A stretch of DNA of 64,000 bases from Shewanella seohaensis (lineage in GTDB: Bacteria; Pseudomonadota; Gammaproteobacteria; Enterobacterales; Shewanellaceae), in the NCBI RefSeq assembly GCF_025449215.1, contig NZ_CP104900.1, positions 2,728,001 through 2,792,000 of the forward strand, read 5' to 3'. Shown here one piece after another: positions 19,764 through 28,822 of this stretch. Every line of letters begins with the position of its first letter. Position 1 is the first letter of the stretch. The position numbers and the translations under genes were made by a program. The notes beneath the pieces were generated by a model, which was not told the DNA's origin, did not search any database, and saw only the letters and a program-made list of their open reading frames with translations.

Positions 19764-20507
19764 TTAATCGAGATTTTTACCCATCCAAACCACCTTGCCG
19801 ATGATTTGGAGCATAGGCAGCTCATCTGCAGACACAACCTGAGACTTGTACTCTTTGTTGTCGCTGATGATCTCAATGCCACCATCAAAGAGTTTTTGTA
19901 GCCGTTTGGCATACAAGTCATCGCCCAAGCGTAAAACGAAGATACAGCCATCTTCTAGCGTAGTCTTGCTGATATCGACTAATAGGCTGTCACCGCTATG
20001 AATAGCTGGCTCCATCGAATTGCCCTTGGCATAGACCACTTTCAAATTCTCAGGCTTTAACCCGCGATACTTGAGCCAGTTCTTTCTAAACGACAAGCGT
20101 CTGCGCACACCTGTCTCATCGTTAAAAGCCCCATGGCCCGTGCTCACCACCACGTCATAACCTTCAATAAGGTAATACTCTTCATTGAACTGGTCTTGAT
20201 GGACATAGACGATCCCTTCCTGGGAAATCTCGTCTACTTGTCGGTTGGGGTACTTAGGGCCATTGCCCGTTGCTAGCCAGCGAATATTCACGCCAGCCTC
20301 TTCAGCAATACGGATCGCTGTATCTAACTTTGGTTCGCCACCCTTAATGAGGTTTCGCAGCGTTCCCTCAGAAACACCAATCCTAATAGCAAACTCCCGA
20401 ACGCTGTTTTCTCCAATAGCCTCGGATATGCGGTCTGCAAGAGTTCCACCTTTAGTCACAGAAGTCGGATCTAAAGATGGATCTGAATGTAAGGCTTCCG
20501 ACTTCAT
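19764..20507 (-). CDS. Phage repressor, HTH plus S24 peptidase domain
   Basis: 247 residues. The N-terminal XRE-type helix-turn-helix (VREFAIRIGVSEGTLRNLIK) would bind the operators at 20508-20796. The C-terminal LexA/CI-type S24 domain has the serine in KGNSMEP and the lysine in DDLYAKRLQ, so RecA-stimulated self-cleavage and SOS induction are likely. The start at 20507 is supported by GAGGA six bases upstream; the frame is open further up. It is transcribed leftwards, away from the early operon, as in Mu. Confidence 0.9.
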   Translation of the reverse strand: MKSEALHSDPSLDPTSVTKGGTLADRISEAIGENSVREFAIRIGVSEGTLRNLIKGGEPKLDTAIRIAEEAGVNIRWLATGNGPKYPNRQVDEISQEGIVYVHQDQFNEEYYLIEGYDVVVSTGHGAFNDETGVRRRLSFRKNWLKYRGLKPENLKVVYAKGNSMEPAIHSGDSLLVDISKTTLEDGCIFVLRLGDDLYAKRLQKLFDGGIEIISDNKEYKSQVVSADELPMLQIIGKVVWMGKNLD

Positions 20508-20796
20508 TATTTTCCTCAAACCCAAATCTATGTAATGCGTAAACAACGCAACTTTTTACTTAAGAACTACCAGATAAGTAACAGTTTATTGAGCTTTAAG
20601 CCCTTATTTACATCAATTCTCTACGCATTAAATACCCGCTATTGCGTAACGCTTTGCGAAATTAATCAGAAAACTGTTGATCTGAATAAAAGTTGGATCT
20701 ATATTCGCAATATGTTACGCAATGCGTAATGTATTGATGTTTTCATTAGTTCGTTCGCAATGCGAACGTAATCAAAATATTAGCACGGTAATTCTT
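20508..20796. promoter_or_regulatory. Phage control region with palindromic operators
   Basis: This AT-rich gap lies between the divergent repressor and ner-like genes. It contains a perfect 15-bp palindrome TTACGCAATGCGTAA (20715-20729) and a 17-bp palindrome CGTTCGCAATGCGAACG (20752-20768), centres 38 bases apart. Further half-sites of the form TGCGWAA or its complement lie at 20536, 20622, 20642, 20653 and 20703. These are likely binding sites for the repressor and/or the Ner-like protein, controlling the lysis-lysogeny switch. Confidence 0.75.
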
Positions 20797-21024
20797 ATGA
20801 AGATAGAAAGCGCTCGTCATATACATGCTGCCTTGCTCGCAAATGGGCAAAGTTGCCGTGCGTGGGCGATTACGCATGGATACAACCCAAGGACGGTACA
20901 AAAGTGCGTTCAATGGTTCGCGCCAAATACAGGACGAAAGCCTAAACGCCTTAAAGCCGTTGAAATCATGGCCGCGCTATCGGACTACCTCGGCGTTGAT
21001 TTAATTGGAGAGCACCATGACTAA
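20797..21024 (+). CDS. Ner-like DNA-binding protein
   Basis: 75 residues from the ATG at 20797. The protein is basic, with a helix-turn-helix-like centre (SCRAWAITHGYNPRTVQKCV) and a GRKPKRLKAVEIMAALSDYL end resembling small Ner/Nlp-type phage regulators. It is the first gene of the early operon and overlaps the transposase gene by 8 bases. It probably turns down early and repressor transcription, as Ner does in Mu. Confidence 0.65.
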   Translation: MKIESARHIHAALLANGQSCRAWAITHGYNPRTVQKCVQWFAPNTGRKPKRLKAVEIMAALSDYLGVDLIGEHHD

Positions 21025-23233
21025 GGAATGGTTTAGCACCATCGAAATAGCAGAACTGCTAGGCGTAGGTGATCGGCGCATACGTGATAGGGCCAAGCAA
21101 GAAGGTTGGCAAAAGCAAAAGCGTCACGGCTTAGGTGGGGGATTTGAATATCACTTAAACAGCTTGCCGATTGAAGCGCGGCAAAAGCTGGCACGCCAAG
21201 AGTCTGAAAAATTAATTAACTCGCCTTCGGCAATAGTTCGAGCTGGTGCGGCCGTCGCTCATTTGCAAGTACCCGCAGCAAGCCAAACCACAAAGGCCAA
21301 AAGCATTCAGCAATTTATTAATTTGCCTGAGAAAGCACAAAAGCGTGCAGATGCCAAATTAGTCATAGTCAACGCTAAGGCTAAATTCTGCATGCCTTAC
21401 ATCGAGGTGCGCCAACTTGTTGAAGGTGAAAGAGCATTCTGCGAAGCCTACAACACTAAGTCGCTTGAGCTACCCGAATGGATATTCTCAACCATTCAAA
21501 AGGTTTCTGTGGTCACTATTCGCCGCTGGGAGAAAACGCTCGAAGCAGAAGGGGTTAGCGCACTTGCTGGTAAATACGTCTCTGAACGGCAAAGCCTGCT
21601 TAACGATAACGCCGATGTAGCAGATTTCTTAAAAGGGCTGATCACCGCCAAACCGCATTTAGCGGGCAAGGCAAAACAGCTTAAAAAGCTCACCGAAATT
21701 TATGCCACTAAAACGGGCGCACCTTGGCAGATCCCAAGTGTCTCAACAATACGCCGCTGGGTTCTTAAGTGGGTGGATCAAAACCAAGCTGCGTTCACCT
21801 TCGTTACCAACCCTAAAAAATTCAATGATAAATATCGTACCGCAGTAGAGCGTACCTATCCTTGGATGGCTGCCCCAAACGATGTTTGGGAATTCGACTC
21901 AACCCCAGTCGATGCCATGCTGAAGGAAGGCCGCCACACCATTATTGCGGTGATAGATTGCTTTACTCGCCGCGTAAAACTGCTGGTATCGCCAACTTCA
22001 TCCAGTGAGGGTATCTGCCTGTTAATGCGTAAAACCTTACTGGCTTGGGGTGTACCTAATCCTGGCGGTTTAATGCGGACAGACAACGGCAGCGATTATG
22101 TTAGCCAACGTACAACAAGCATCTACCACTTGCTTGGCCTAGAGCAAAGCCGCGCTAATCCATATTCAGGGTGGGAAAAGCCTTTTATCGAGCGCTTTTT
22201 CAAAACCCTCAGCCATGATCTTATCGAGCTGCTACCCGGTTACATTGGCCACAATGTCAGTGATCGCGAGGCGATTGAAGCCCGAAAAGAGTTTGCGGTA
22301 CGCCTTAAAGAGCGCAACAAGAAGGAAAACGAAAAAGCCGATTTTGATCTGCGTATGACTCAAGCGGAGCTGCAACTGCTGCTCGATAACTGGGTCGATG
22401 CCTATTATCACCTTCGCGCCCACGATGGCCTCAAAGGCTTAACCCCTAGCGAAGCCTATCGCGCCGCCAAATATCAAATTAAAGCCGTAGAGCACCCCGA
22501 AGCGCTCGATCTCTTACTCAACTATGTGGGTGAGGCGACCATTCTTAAAGGCTTCATTAAAGCTGGAGGCCTGCGTTACACCGCCCCCGAAATGCTTGAG
22601 CACCAATGGAAAGGGCAAAAAGTCAGAGTCTTTCTTGATCCCACCGATGTGGCCCGGGCCTTCGTGTATCCACTAAACAACTGGGAAACCCGCATAGAAG
22701 CCGTGGATCACCGTCTGCTTGGGCAAGAGATCAGCCCTGCAGCTTATCGCCAAACCAAGAAGAATGAAGCTAAGTCTCTGCGCAGTTTCCGCGCCGAAAT
22801 GAAGCAACTCGCCAAGACCTTCAACATCGGTGAAATCCATCAAAGCGTTATCGAGCACTTTGCTGAGCAAGCCAAATCACTAGTGGAGTTTCCAACTCAA
22901 ACCGTCACCCATCAAAACCCTGGCTTAACAGCGCTCACCGAAGCCGCAGGGCAGCTCGTTAAAAGCAATAAACCAGCCTATAGCGACCAACAAATTGAGT
23001 ACTTACGCCAAAAACGCAAAGCCATCGATGAGCGTAAAAACGCCATTAACCAGCAGCACGCCACGCTCGTGCGCAATGAACACGATAAAGCTCGTTTACT
23101 TGCCACCGAGTCGCTAAGTCGCGAGCTAACAGCCAAAGAGGAGGAGTTCTTAAAGGATTACAAAAAGCACAACAAGTTAGGGGCAAAACGCATTGAAGAA
23201 ATCATGGGCCATAAGCGCAGAGCGACCAACTGA
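21017..23233 (+). CDS. Mu-type transposase A
   Basis: 738 residues from the ATG at 21017, which has GGAGA upstream. Order of domains: N-terminal Mu winged-helix DNA-binding domain (EWFSTIEIAELLGVGDRRIR), further end-binding helices, DDE catalytic core with aspartates in WEFDSTPVDA (Asp294) and RTDNGSD (Asp356), and the glutamate in WEKPFIERF, then a Mu-C beta domain and a charged helical tail that in Mu contacts MuB. It cuts and joins the phage ends during integration and replicative transposition. Confidence 0.95.
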   Translation: MTKEWFSTIEIAELLGVGDRRIRDRAKQEGWQKQKRHGLGGGFEYHLNSLPIEARQKLARQESEKLINSPSAIVRAGAAVAHLQVPAASQTTKAKSIQQFINLPEKAQKRADAKLVIVNAKAKFCMPYIEVRQLVEGERAFCEAYNTKSLELPEWIFSTIQKVSVVTIRRWEKTLEAEGVSALAGKYVSERQSLLNDNADVADFLKGLITAKPHLAGKAKQLKKLTEIYATKTGAPWQIPSVSTIRRWVLKWVDQNQAAFTFVTNPKKFNDKYRTAVERTYPWMAAPNDVWEFDSTPVDAMLKEGRHTIIAVIDCFTRRVKLLVSPTSSSEGICLLMRKTLLAWGVPNPGGLMRTDNGSDYVSQRTTSIYHLLGLEQSRANPYSGWEKPFIERFFKTLSHDLIELLPGYIGHNVSDREAIEARKEFAVRLKERNKKENEKADFDLRMTQAELQLLLDNWVDAYYHLRAHDGLKGLTPSEAYRAAKYQIKAVEHPEALDLLLNYVGEATILKGFIKAGGLRYTAPEMLEHQWKGQKVRVFLDPTDVARAFVYPLNNWETRIEAVDHRLLGQEISPAAYRQTKKNEAKSLRSFRAEMKQLAKTFNIGEIHQSVIEHFAEQAKSLVEFPTQTVTHQNPGLTALTEAAGQLVKSNKPAYSDQQIEYLRQKRKAIDERKNAINQQHATLVRNEHDKARLLATESLSRELTAKEEEFLKDYKKHNKLGAKRIEEIMGHKRRATN

Positions 23234-23294
23234 GCACTTATGACCCATCGCGGCCGTGAAGGCCATAAAACTAAAGCAAAATGGAGTATACAAA

Positions 23295-24017
23295 ATGAAA
23301 GCAGTGATCGCACCTGTAAAGAATGTTTTAACAGCACAAGATGCCTTCGATAACCTCTGCACCCGAGGTATCGGTGTACCCGGTCTTGGCTTGTACCACG
23401 GCCCAAGTGGATTCGGTAAAACCACAGCGACCACCTATCTGTTTAACCAAGTGAATGGTATCTACGTTAGGGCTATGGCGACGGACAGCGCCAGCACGCT
23501 GATGAATCGAATTGTTGGTGAACTCGGCTCCAGCGGTATGTGGCGCATCAATAAGATGGTCGATTTTACCATCGAGCAAATGAGCATGTACGAGCGTCCA
23601 TTGTTTATCGATGAGGCCGACTACCTGATGACGGACGTGCGCATGCTCGAAACCGTGCGCGACCTTTATGACAACACCGAAGTGCCAGTGATCCTCATCG
23701 GCATGGATCAAATTGCCCGCCGTATTAGTACCCGCAAACAGTTCTTTAACCGCATTTCAGAATGGGTTGAGTTTCGTCCCGCAGACTTAGATGACGTCAT
23801 GGTGATGGCTGACTCTCTGCTCGATAACGGCATTAAAGTGGAGCCAGAGCTGCTAGATGAACTGCGCAAGGCCAGTGGCGGCGAAGCAAGGCGCATTGTG
23901 ATTGGGCTAAACCAAATTGAGCGTTTAGCCAAAATGAATGAGCTGGATTACGTCACCGCCGAGCACTGGGGCGCACAACCTTTCCACGGCGTTCGCCGCC
24001 AAAGCTTAGTGGGATAA
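23295..24017 (+). CDS. Mu B-type transposition ATPase
   Basis: 240 residues from the ATG at 23295 (GGAG upstream). AAA+ ATPase with Walker A GPSGFGKTT and Walker B PLFIDEAD, and a sensor segment VILIGMDQIARR. In Mu the B protein binds target DNA and stimulates the transposase. It is shorter than Mu B (312 residues) because the N-terminal helix-turn-helix region is missing, as in the B3-type phages. Confidence 0.9.
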   Translation: MKAVIAPVKNVLTAQDAFDNLCTRGIGVPGLGLYHGPSGFGKTTATTYLFNQVNGIYVRAMATDSASTLMNRIVGELGSSGMWRINKMVDFTIEQMSMYERPLFIDEADYLMTDVRMLETVRDLYDNTEVPVILIGMDQIARRISTRKQFFNRISEWVEFRPADLDDVMVMADSLLDNGIKVEPELLDELRKASGGEARRIVIGLNQIERLAKMNELDYVTAEHWGAQPFHGVRRQSLVG

Positions 24018-24022
24018 GAGCC

Positions 24023-24559
24023 ATGACAGGGGTCAAACGCTCAACGCCATTAAGAAGCAGCGCATGGCTATTTATGTGCTGCTGTCGTAATCGCAAAGTC
24101 AGCTTTAGTGCCGAACAAGTTGCCGACGCATCGGGCATGCCTAAATGCCTCGCTAATCGCTTCTTAAGGGATCTCTACAGAGAAGGGCGCTTAACACTCG
24201 AATGGAAAGGGCGGACAGGGCTGACAAATCGCTACTGGTTAAACGATGACAACGCGCCAAAGCGCCAGTCTCAGTTTGCCAAAATCAAGGCCAATCAACG
24301 GATCTGGAATAGTTGCCGCATTATGCGCAACTTCTCCATTGAAGAAATCATGGTGACTGCTCGCGTCGCACGTTCAACGGTTAAGCGTTATCTAAATGCC
24401 CTGCAACGGGCAAGCTTGATCCGTGTTCGCGCTATCGAAGAAGAAACCGTCATCTATCACCTCAATGTTGACTGTGGTGCGCTAGCGCCCGAACTCATCG
24501 ATGACGGTATCTATGCTCCAACCAAATCGAAGTTTTATCCCTATCGGGAGGCGCTATGA
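24023..24559 (+). CDS. Phage early protein with winged-helix-like regions
   Basis: 178 residues, basic. Two helix-turn-helix-like segments are seen: FSAEQVADASGMPKCLANRF near residue 35 and FSIEEIMVTARVARSTVKRY near residue 110. It is probably a DNA-binding protein of the early operon. The exact family is not recognised. It overlaps the next gene (ATGA). Confidence 0.65.
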   Translation: MTGVKRSTPLRSSAWLFMCCCRNRKVSFSAEQVADASGMPKCLANRFLRDLYREGRLTLEWKGRTGLTNRYWLNDDNAPKRQSQFAKIKANQRIWNSCRIMRNFSIEEIMVTARVARSTVKRYLNALQRASLIRVRAIEEETVIYHLNVDCGALAPELIDDGIYAPTKSKFYPYREAL

Positions 24560-25071
24560 ACAAGGATGAATGGTTTCAAGTGCTTGAGTCAAAAGTGAAG
24601 AACGCCAGCCAAGGCAAAATTGCCAAAGAGTTAGGTGTAAGTACGGCCATGCTGAATCAAGTTTTGCATGGCAAGTACAAAGGCAATATCGACACTATCA
24701 AAAATCGGGTGGAAGGGCGTTACTTGCGCCATCACGTCCAGTGCCCCGTCGCAGGGGAGATAAGTGTTGATGCCTGCCGTGATAACCAAGTCCGGCCCTT
24801 TAGCTCTACAAACCCCCAACGAGTGCGACTTTATCGCGCTTGTCGAGGTGGTTGTCCGCACTCTCAACTGCAACAAACTGCAGTAACACAAAGGATCGAT
24901 GTGCAGTCGGCCTCAGACAGTCGTTACAACGTCGAGGAACAACTCGCGTTTTGCCGCAGGCTCGCACAGGGAGATCCCCAACACCATATCGAACTACTCG
25001 AAAGGGAATTGCAAAAGGTGGCTAACCGCCTAAACACCTCCCTTTGGGATAACAAATGGAAAGGTAAATAA
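24556..25071 (+). CDS. Phage HTH protein
   Basis: 171 residues. The N-terminal helix-turn-helix GKIAKELGVSTAMLNQVLHG is followed by a short region with Cys pairs (CPVAGEISVDAC, CRGGCPHS) and a helical C terminus. Such XRE-like proteins are common in the early region of Mu-like phages. The function is unknown. It is coupled to the previous gene by an ATGA overlap. Confidence 0.65.
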   Translation: MNKDEWFQVLESKVKNASQGKIAKELGVSTAMLNQVLHGKYKGNIDTIKNRVEGRYLRHHVQCPVAGEISVDACRDNQVRPFSSTNPQRVRLYRACRGGCPHSQLQQTAVTQRIDVQSASDSRYNVEEQLAFCRRLAQGDPQHHIELLERELQKVANRLNTSLWDNKWKGK

Positions 25072-25072
25072 C

Positions 25073-25285
25073 ATGCATAAAACCCAACCAATCAATGTGA
25101 TCGCAGCATTAAGGCTTAGAGGAATGAAAGTGGTGAGCCAGCGCAGGGGAGTGATTCAAATCGACAAGCCGAGTGCCGATTTTCGCCGAATGGCCGTGGA
25201 CATTATCGAAAACATAAAAGGCATTCGTCGCCGCTGTCGAGCGGTGCAATTTCATGGTGTAACCGTTCGTTGGAGTGAGGAGTAA
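25073..25285 (+). CDS. Small basic phage protein
   Basis: 70 residues, rich in Arg, starting one base after the previous stop. It is in the early operon; no family is recognised. Confidence 0.55.
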   Translation: MHKTQPINVIAALRLRGMKVVSQRRGVIQIDKPSADFRRMAVDIIENIKGIRRRCRAVQFHGVTVRWSEE

Positions 25286-25289
25286 TAAC

Positions 25290-25916
25290 ATGACCAGTCA
25301 ACAAACTAACCCACAGATCCCCGCAGGTTACCGCATGAACGCAGTAGGGGATCTCGTACATGAAGATCGCATTAAGCCCGTAGACAAGCTGCGTGATGAG
25401 GTGGTGCATTGCATTATTGGTCTCGCGCAGCAGCTACGCGAGCAAATGATGCTGTTTAAGTTAACCACCATGGCGCAAATCGATGACTTTGCCGAACTCT
25501 CCGCGAGTGAGTACGGCACTAAGGTCGGTGGCAGTAAGGGCAATATTTTGCTGACCAGTTTCGATGGCAAGTACCAAGTCCGTCGTCAGGTAGGTGAGCA
25601 CCGCGTATTTGATGAGCGCATTCAAACCGCAAAAACCTTAATTGATGACTGCATTAAAAGCTGGAGTGGTGGTGCAGATACCCGCCTGATGGCCATGGTT
25701 GAGCATGCCTTTAGGGTTAACCAGCAAGGCCGCATCGACGTTAACCAAGTGCTTAGCCTGCGCCAGTTGGATATTGATGACGCCAAGTGGAAACAGGCCA
25801 TGGATGCGATTGCCGACGCGATTCAAATCACCGGAACCAGCCAATACCTGCGCTTATATGAGCGTCAGCCGAATGGCAAATACATTCAACTTCCACTGGA
25901 TATCAGCACGCTTTAG
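25290..25916 (+). CDS. DUF3164 family phage protein
   Basis: 208 residues. It resembles the DUF3164 family found in the early region of Mu-like phages, with a conserved centre YGTKVGGSKGNILLTSFDG and a helical second half. The role is unknown; some relatives are annotated as sulfate-transport-like by error. The ATG at 25290 has GAGGAG upstream. Confidence 0.8.
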   Translation: MTSQQTNPQIPAGYRMNAVGDLVHEDRIKPVDKLRDEVVHCIIGLAQQLREQMMLFKLTTMAQIDDFAELSASEYGTKVGGSKGNILLTSFDGKYQVRRQVGEHRVFDERIQTAKTLIDDCIKSWSGGADTRLMAMVEHAFRVNQQGRIDVNQVLSLRQLDIDDAKWKQAMDAIADAIQITGTSQYLRLYERQPNGKYIQLPLDISTL

Positions 25917-25934
25917 AGGCGCAAGGAGCACAAC

Positions 25935-26207
25935 ATGACTCAAGGCATTCAATACCTAATCAACAAAAACCAAGCGGCGTTAGATCGCGTGGCTTTTAAA
26001 CTGCGGATTGCCGCGCTGTTAGAGGCCAACTACGAAACCCTACGCAGTGAACTCAGCGGCATGGCAGCCGATACGCCACACCAGTGTTTGCTGGTCGGTG
26101 CTGTATTGCTTAACGAACTGCGTGGATTAAGTACTGAATTTGCAGGTGAAAAGCGCCGCGTGATTAGCTTTTTTATCAAGCGTTCCCTGAAGAACACTCA
26201 AGCATAA
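25935..26207 (+). CDS. Small phage early protein
   Basis: 90 residues, mostly helical, without recognisable family. It lies between the DUF3164 gene and a 100-base gap, with GGAG before its ATG. Confidence 0.55.
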   Translation: MTQGIQYLINKNQAALDRVAFKLRIAALLEANYETLRSELSGMAADTPHQCLLVGAVLLNELRGLSTEFAGEKRRVISFFIKRSLKNTQA

Positions 26208-26309
26208 CCAAGCGAAACCCGCCCCACTCATGGGGTGTGGTCTGTCTAATGTAGTGATTAGACACTGATGAGCAGCTAACAAAATGAACTCATTTTAAGA
26301 GCGAATGAA

Positions 26310-26540
26310 ATGACCCCTTACGCAAAACGCTTACTGAAATATGCCATTGCTAACTGTCCAGCCCGGCCAGTGCGTAAAGGTAAAAGCAAAGCCGAATTGC
26401 TGGCAGATCGCGAGCAATGGGCGGTGAACTATTTGAACGGGGCATTAGGCCATGGTTGGCCAAAACGTAAAAGCCAACCTAAAGCCGTTCGCGTGCTAGT
26501 GACTGAATCAGTAACGACAACCGATGAGGATGACGAATAA
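26310..26540 (+). CDS. Small basic phage protein
   Basis: 76 residues with a basic first half (KRLLKYAIANCPARPVRKGK) and an acidic end. It overlaps gemA by one base (TAATG), so it belongs to the same transcript. The function is unknown. Confidence 0.55.
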   Translation: MTPYAKRLLKYAIANCPARPVRKGKSKAELLADREQWAVNYLNGALGHGWPKRKSQPKAVRVLVTESVTTTDEDDE

Positions 26541-27160
26541 TGCTAGACACTAATCAACAAGCCCCTGCGCCAGTCGCTCAACACCCTAGCAGTAAGCATA
26601 AGAAGCGCCTAATCACGTTAATCAATGTGGCTAAGGGATCATTGCAGCTCGATGAGGCTATCTACCGTGCCATGTTAAAACACGCTACGGGTAAGGACTC
26701 CTTAAGGGCGATGAACTTACCCGAGCTTGAGCAGGCGCTAGAAGTGTTTAAGCAAAAGGGCTTTAAACCCACGTTAAACAACCATAAAAAGCGCCGTTTA
26801 AGCCCTGCGGCGGGTAAGAGTAAATTGGCCTCTATTGATAAAATCCGTGCTATTTGGATCACCATGGGCCATCACTTAGTTATCCAGGATAACAGCGAGT
26901 CGGCGCTCGATGCCTATGTGCGCCGCATGACGTTACGCTGCCACATTGCCAATAACCAAACCCAAGGCGTGGATGCCACCGCTTGGATGACAGAGCAGCA
27001 AGCCTACAAGGTATTAGAAAGCCTTAAAAACTGGCATAAGCGGGTATTAATCGAGCGCATTATCGCCCGTGGTGAAAGCTTAAAAATGAACGATGCAGGC
27101 ACACAGCCAGCGGCTTATGAGTCCATCGTTGCACAGTATGAGGGCCATGGTTATGAGTAA
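26540..27160 (+). CDS. GemA-like regulatory protein
   Basis: 206 residues matching the Mu gp16/GemA family (DUF1018): LITLINVAKGSLQLDEAIYR near residue 25 and ASIDKIRAIWITMGHHL near residue 95. In Mu, GemA modulates host gene expression and DNA topology. It is the last early gene before the activator and overlaps it by 8 bases. Confidence 0.88.
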   Translation: MLDTNQQAPAPVAQHPSSKHKKRLITLINVAKGSLQLDEAIYRAMLKHATGKDSLRAMNLPELEQALEVFKQKGFKPTLNNHKKRRLSPAAGKSKLASIDKIRAIWITMGHHLVIQDNSESALDAYVRRMTLRCHIANNQTQGVDATAWMTEQQAYKVLESLKNWHKRVLIERIIARGESLKMNDAGTQPAAYESIVAQYEGHGYE

Positions 27161-27608
27161 ACATAGGCAAGATGCTGTAAGCGTTCCTGACAGCCAACTG
27201 GATTTACTGTCCACCAGTGCCGCAGAACTAGAACAAGCTTTGGAAACCTTAGCCACGCTTAAACCAGATGAGCGCGAGGACTTTATTCGTCGCTGGCCTT
27301 CAACCCTACAAAGTCTATGCGATGTGATGCGCCAAACTCTAAAGCAATATGAAATTGATAATGCCGATAATGTGAGTGAAGCTTTAGCAACTAGCCTAAG
27401 TGCCTACCTAGGCGGGCGTGATATTTATATCCCCAATGGCGATCGCCTTAAGGATGCACTGCGGGATATCCGCATCTGGCGCGAGTTTAAGGGCAATAAC
27501 CTTGAGCAGTTAAGCCGCCAGTATGGCCTAACCGAGCGCAGGATCAGCCAGATAGTGGCGGAACAAAGGGCAGCATTTGTGGCGAGGAAGCAGAGGAGAT
27601 TGTTTTGA
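27153..27608 (+). CDS. Mor-family transcription activator
   Basis: 151 residues from the ATG at 27153. The C-terminal half is the Mor/C DNA-binding domain, with GGRDIYIPNGDRLKDALRD and the helix-turn-helix LEQLSRQYGLTERRISQIV. In Mu, Mor switches on the middle promoter and the related C protein the late promoters. Only one such gene is seen here, so it may drive late transcription directly. Confidence 0.9.
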   Translation: MSKHRQDAVSVPDSQLDLLSTSAAELEQALETLATLKPDEREDFIRRWPSTLQSLCDVMRQTLKQYEIDNADNVSEALATSLSAYLGGRDIYIPNGDRLKDALRDIRIWREFKGNNLEQLSRQYGLTERRISQIVAEQRAAFVARKQRRLF

Positions 27609-27626
27609 AATCCAATCTATATCACA

Positions 27627-27651
27627 GGGTTACCAAAAGGTAGCCCTTTTT
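27627..27651 (+). terminator. Terminator of the early operon
   Basis: GGGTTACC and GGTAGCCC pair over 8 bp around an AAAA loop and are followed by five T. It lies 19 bases after the Mor-type gene. Confidence 0.75.
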
Positions 27652-27717
27652 ATTTGCGTATAATGAGGATAAACTCGTAATAGTAAAGCAAATTTTTAAC
27701 AATTAGGATGTTGAATC

Positions 27718-28098
27718 ATGCAGATACGGACATCGCTACTAGCTCTCTTACCTGGTGTCGTTACGTTTTCTTTGCAAGCTAGCATTTATAAATGCACTGT
27801 AAATGGGGTGGAGACATTCAGCCAAGTCCCTTGCGCTGAAGATGCCCAGCCTATAACTGTTACCCCTCCCGCAAAAATTTCATCTGGCACTACTAACGAA
27901 GCAGAACTTATTGAGCAATGCGTTACTTACTTGAAACGTGCTGGTGATTACAAAGATCCCGACTCTATCAAGATCGAAGGACATTTCTTTGATTGGTTAC
28001 AGGATGACAGCGGTGCTCGCAGGGTGTTACAACTAAAGGTTAATGCAAAGAATAGTTATGGGGCGTATGAGGGGGGATATATCGCCCTTGCTTTCTAA
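27718..28098 (+). CDS. Exported DUF4124-like small protein
   Basis: 126 residues. A signal peptide (SLLALLPGVVTFSLQA) is followed by IYKCTVNGVETFSQVPC, similar to the DUF4124 domain of exported proteins, and an unknown C-terminal part. It lies in the first AT-rich cargo block and is probably expressed from its own promoter. No role is known. Confidence 0.6.
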   Translation: MQIRTSLLALLPGVVTFSLQASIYKCTVNGVETFSQVPCAEDAQPITVTPPAKISSGTTNEAELIEQCVTYLKRAGDYKDPDSIKIEGHFFDWLQDDSGARRVLQLKVNAKNSYGAYEGGYIALAF

Positions 28099-28249
28099 AC
28101 TACAATGGCACGAATCTTAGTGAACATCAATTTCTGATTGAAACAAAATCATAAGTTATTGTAATTATTAAATTAAACCTATTTAGTTTTGTATGGGTTT
28201 AAATGTATCTAGCATTCCTGGTAGTTGATAATATAAAGGAATTAAATCA

Positions 28250-28822
28250 ATGCCCGTACAACTAATTGATAGATATTGGTCTTGTGGTGTATACCATCCA
28301 TATAGGATTATGGGGGAGAGAAACCCGAATTGCGACGAGTTGACTTTCAAAATGATGGATTTAAAGAATCCTAACTGTCAGGCTCACTCTCGAGCTGTTG
28401 AGTATTTTGCAAAGCGATGGGGGGATCTTCTTAGTTCTTTGCTTGTTGATAACAGAAGATTAGTCGAACAGAATTTTAATATCGCAATTATTCCAAAGCA
28501 TGAGCGAGGTAGGGTATCTGAGGGATTACAAGCTGTTGCTGGCATTGTAGCCACCAGAATAGGTTATCTTCCAAATCCGCCTCCAATAATTCTTTATAGG
28601 AAGTATGATGTACCCAGTGCTCATAATTCTTCTGGAGGGCGCTCAGTCATGACTCATATAGATAGTATTGAAGTCTTGAAAAATAATCTTCTTAAGGGAG
28701 CCCCGACAGTGTTATTAGATGATGTGAAAACCACGGGAGTTAGTATGTCAGCATGTCGTCAGTTATTGGAGCAAGCTGGCTCTGGTGTGGTAATCCCTAT
28801 GCCAATATTGGAAACAGCATGA
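28250..28822 (+). CDS. Phosphoribosyltransferase-like protein, ShosT-like
   Basis: 190 residues. The PRPP-binding motif of type I phosphoribosyltransferases is clear: VLLDDVKTTGVSMSAC near residue 160. A typical ComF-like or purine-salvage context is absent. It overlaps a DprA-like gene by four bases (ATGA). A PRTase gene paired with a DprA-like gene is the known composition of the ShosTA toxin-antitoxin/defence system, where the PRTase is the toxin. The assignment here rests on gene pairing and motifs, not on a search. Low GC content compared with the phage core indicates separate acquisition. Confidence 0.65.
   Translation: MPVQLIDRYWSCGVYHPYRIMGERNPNCDELTFKMMDLKNPNCQAHSRAVEYFAKRWGDLLSSLLVDNRRLVEQNFNIAIIPKHERGRVSEGLQAVAGIVATRIGYLPNPPPIILYRKYDVPSAHNSSGGRSVMTHIDSIEVLKNNLLKGAPTVLLDDVKTTGVSMSACRQLLEQAGSGVVIPMPILETA

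Noticed and set aside
20535..20729. Open frame of 64 codons inside the control region
   Set aside because: It overlaps the operators, has no binding site and shows no protein-like composition.
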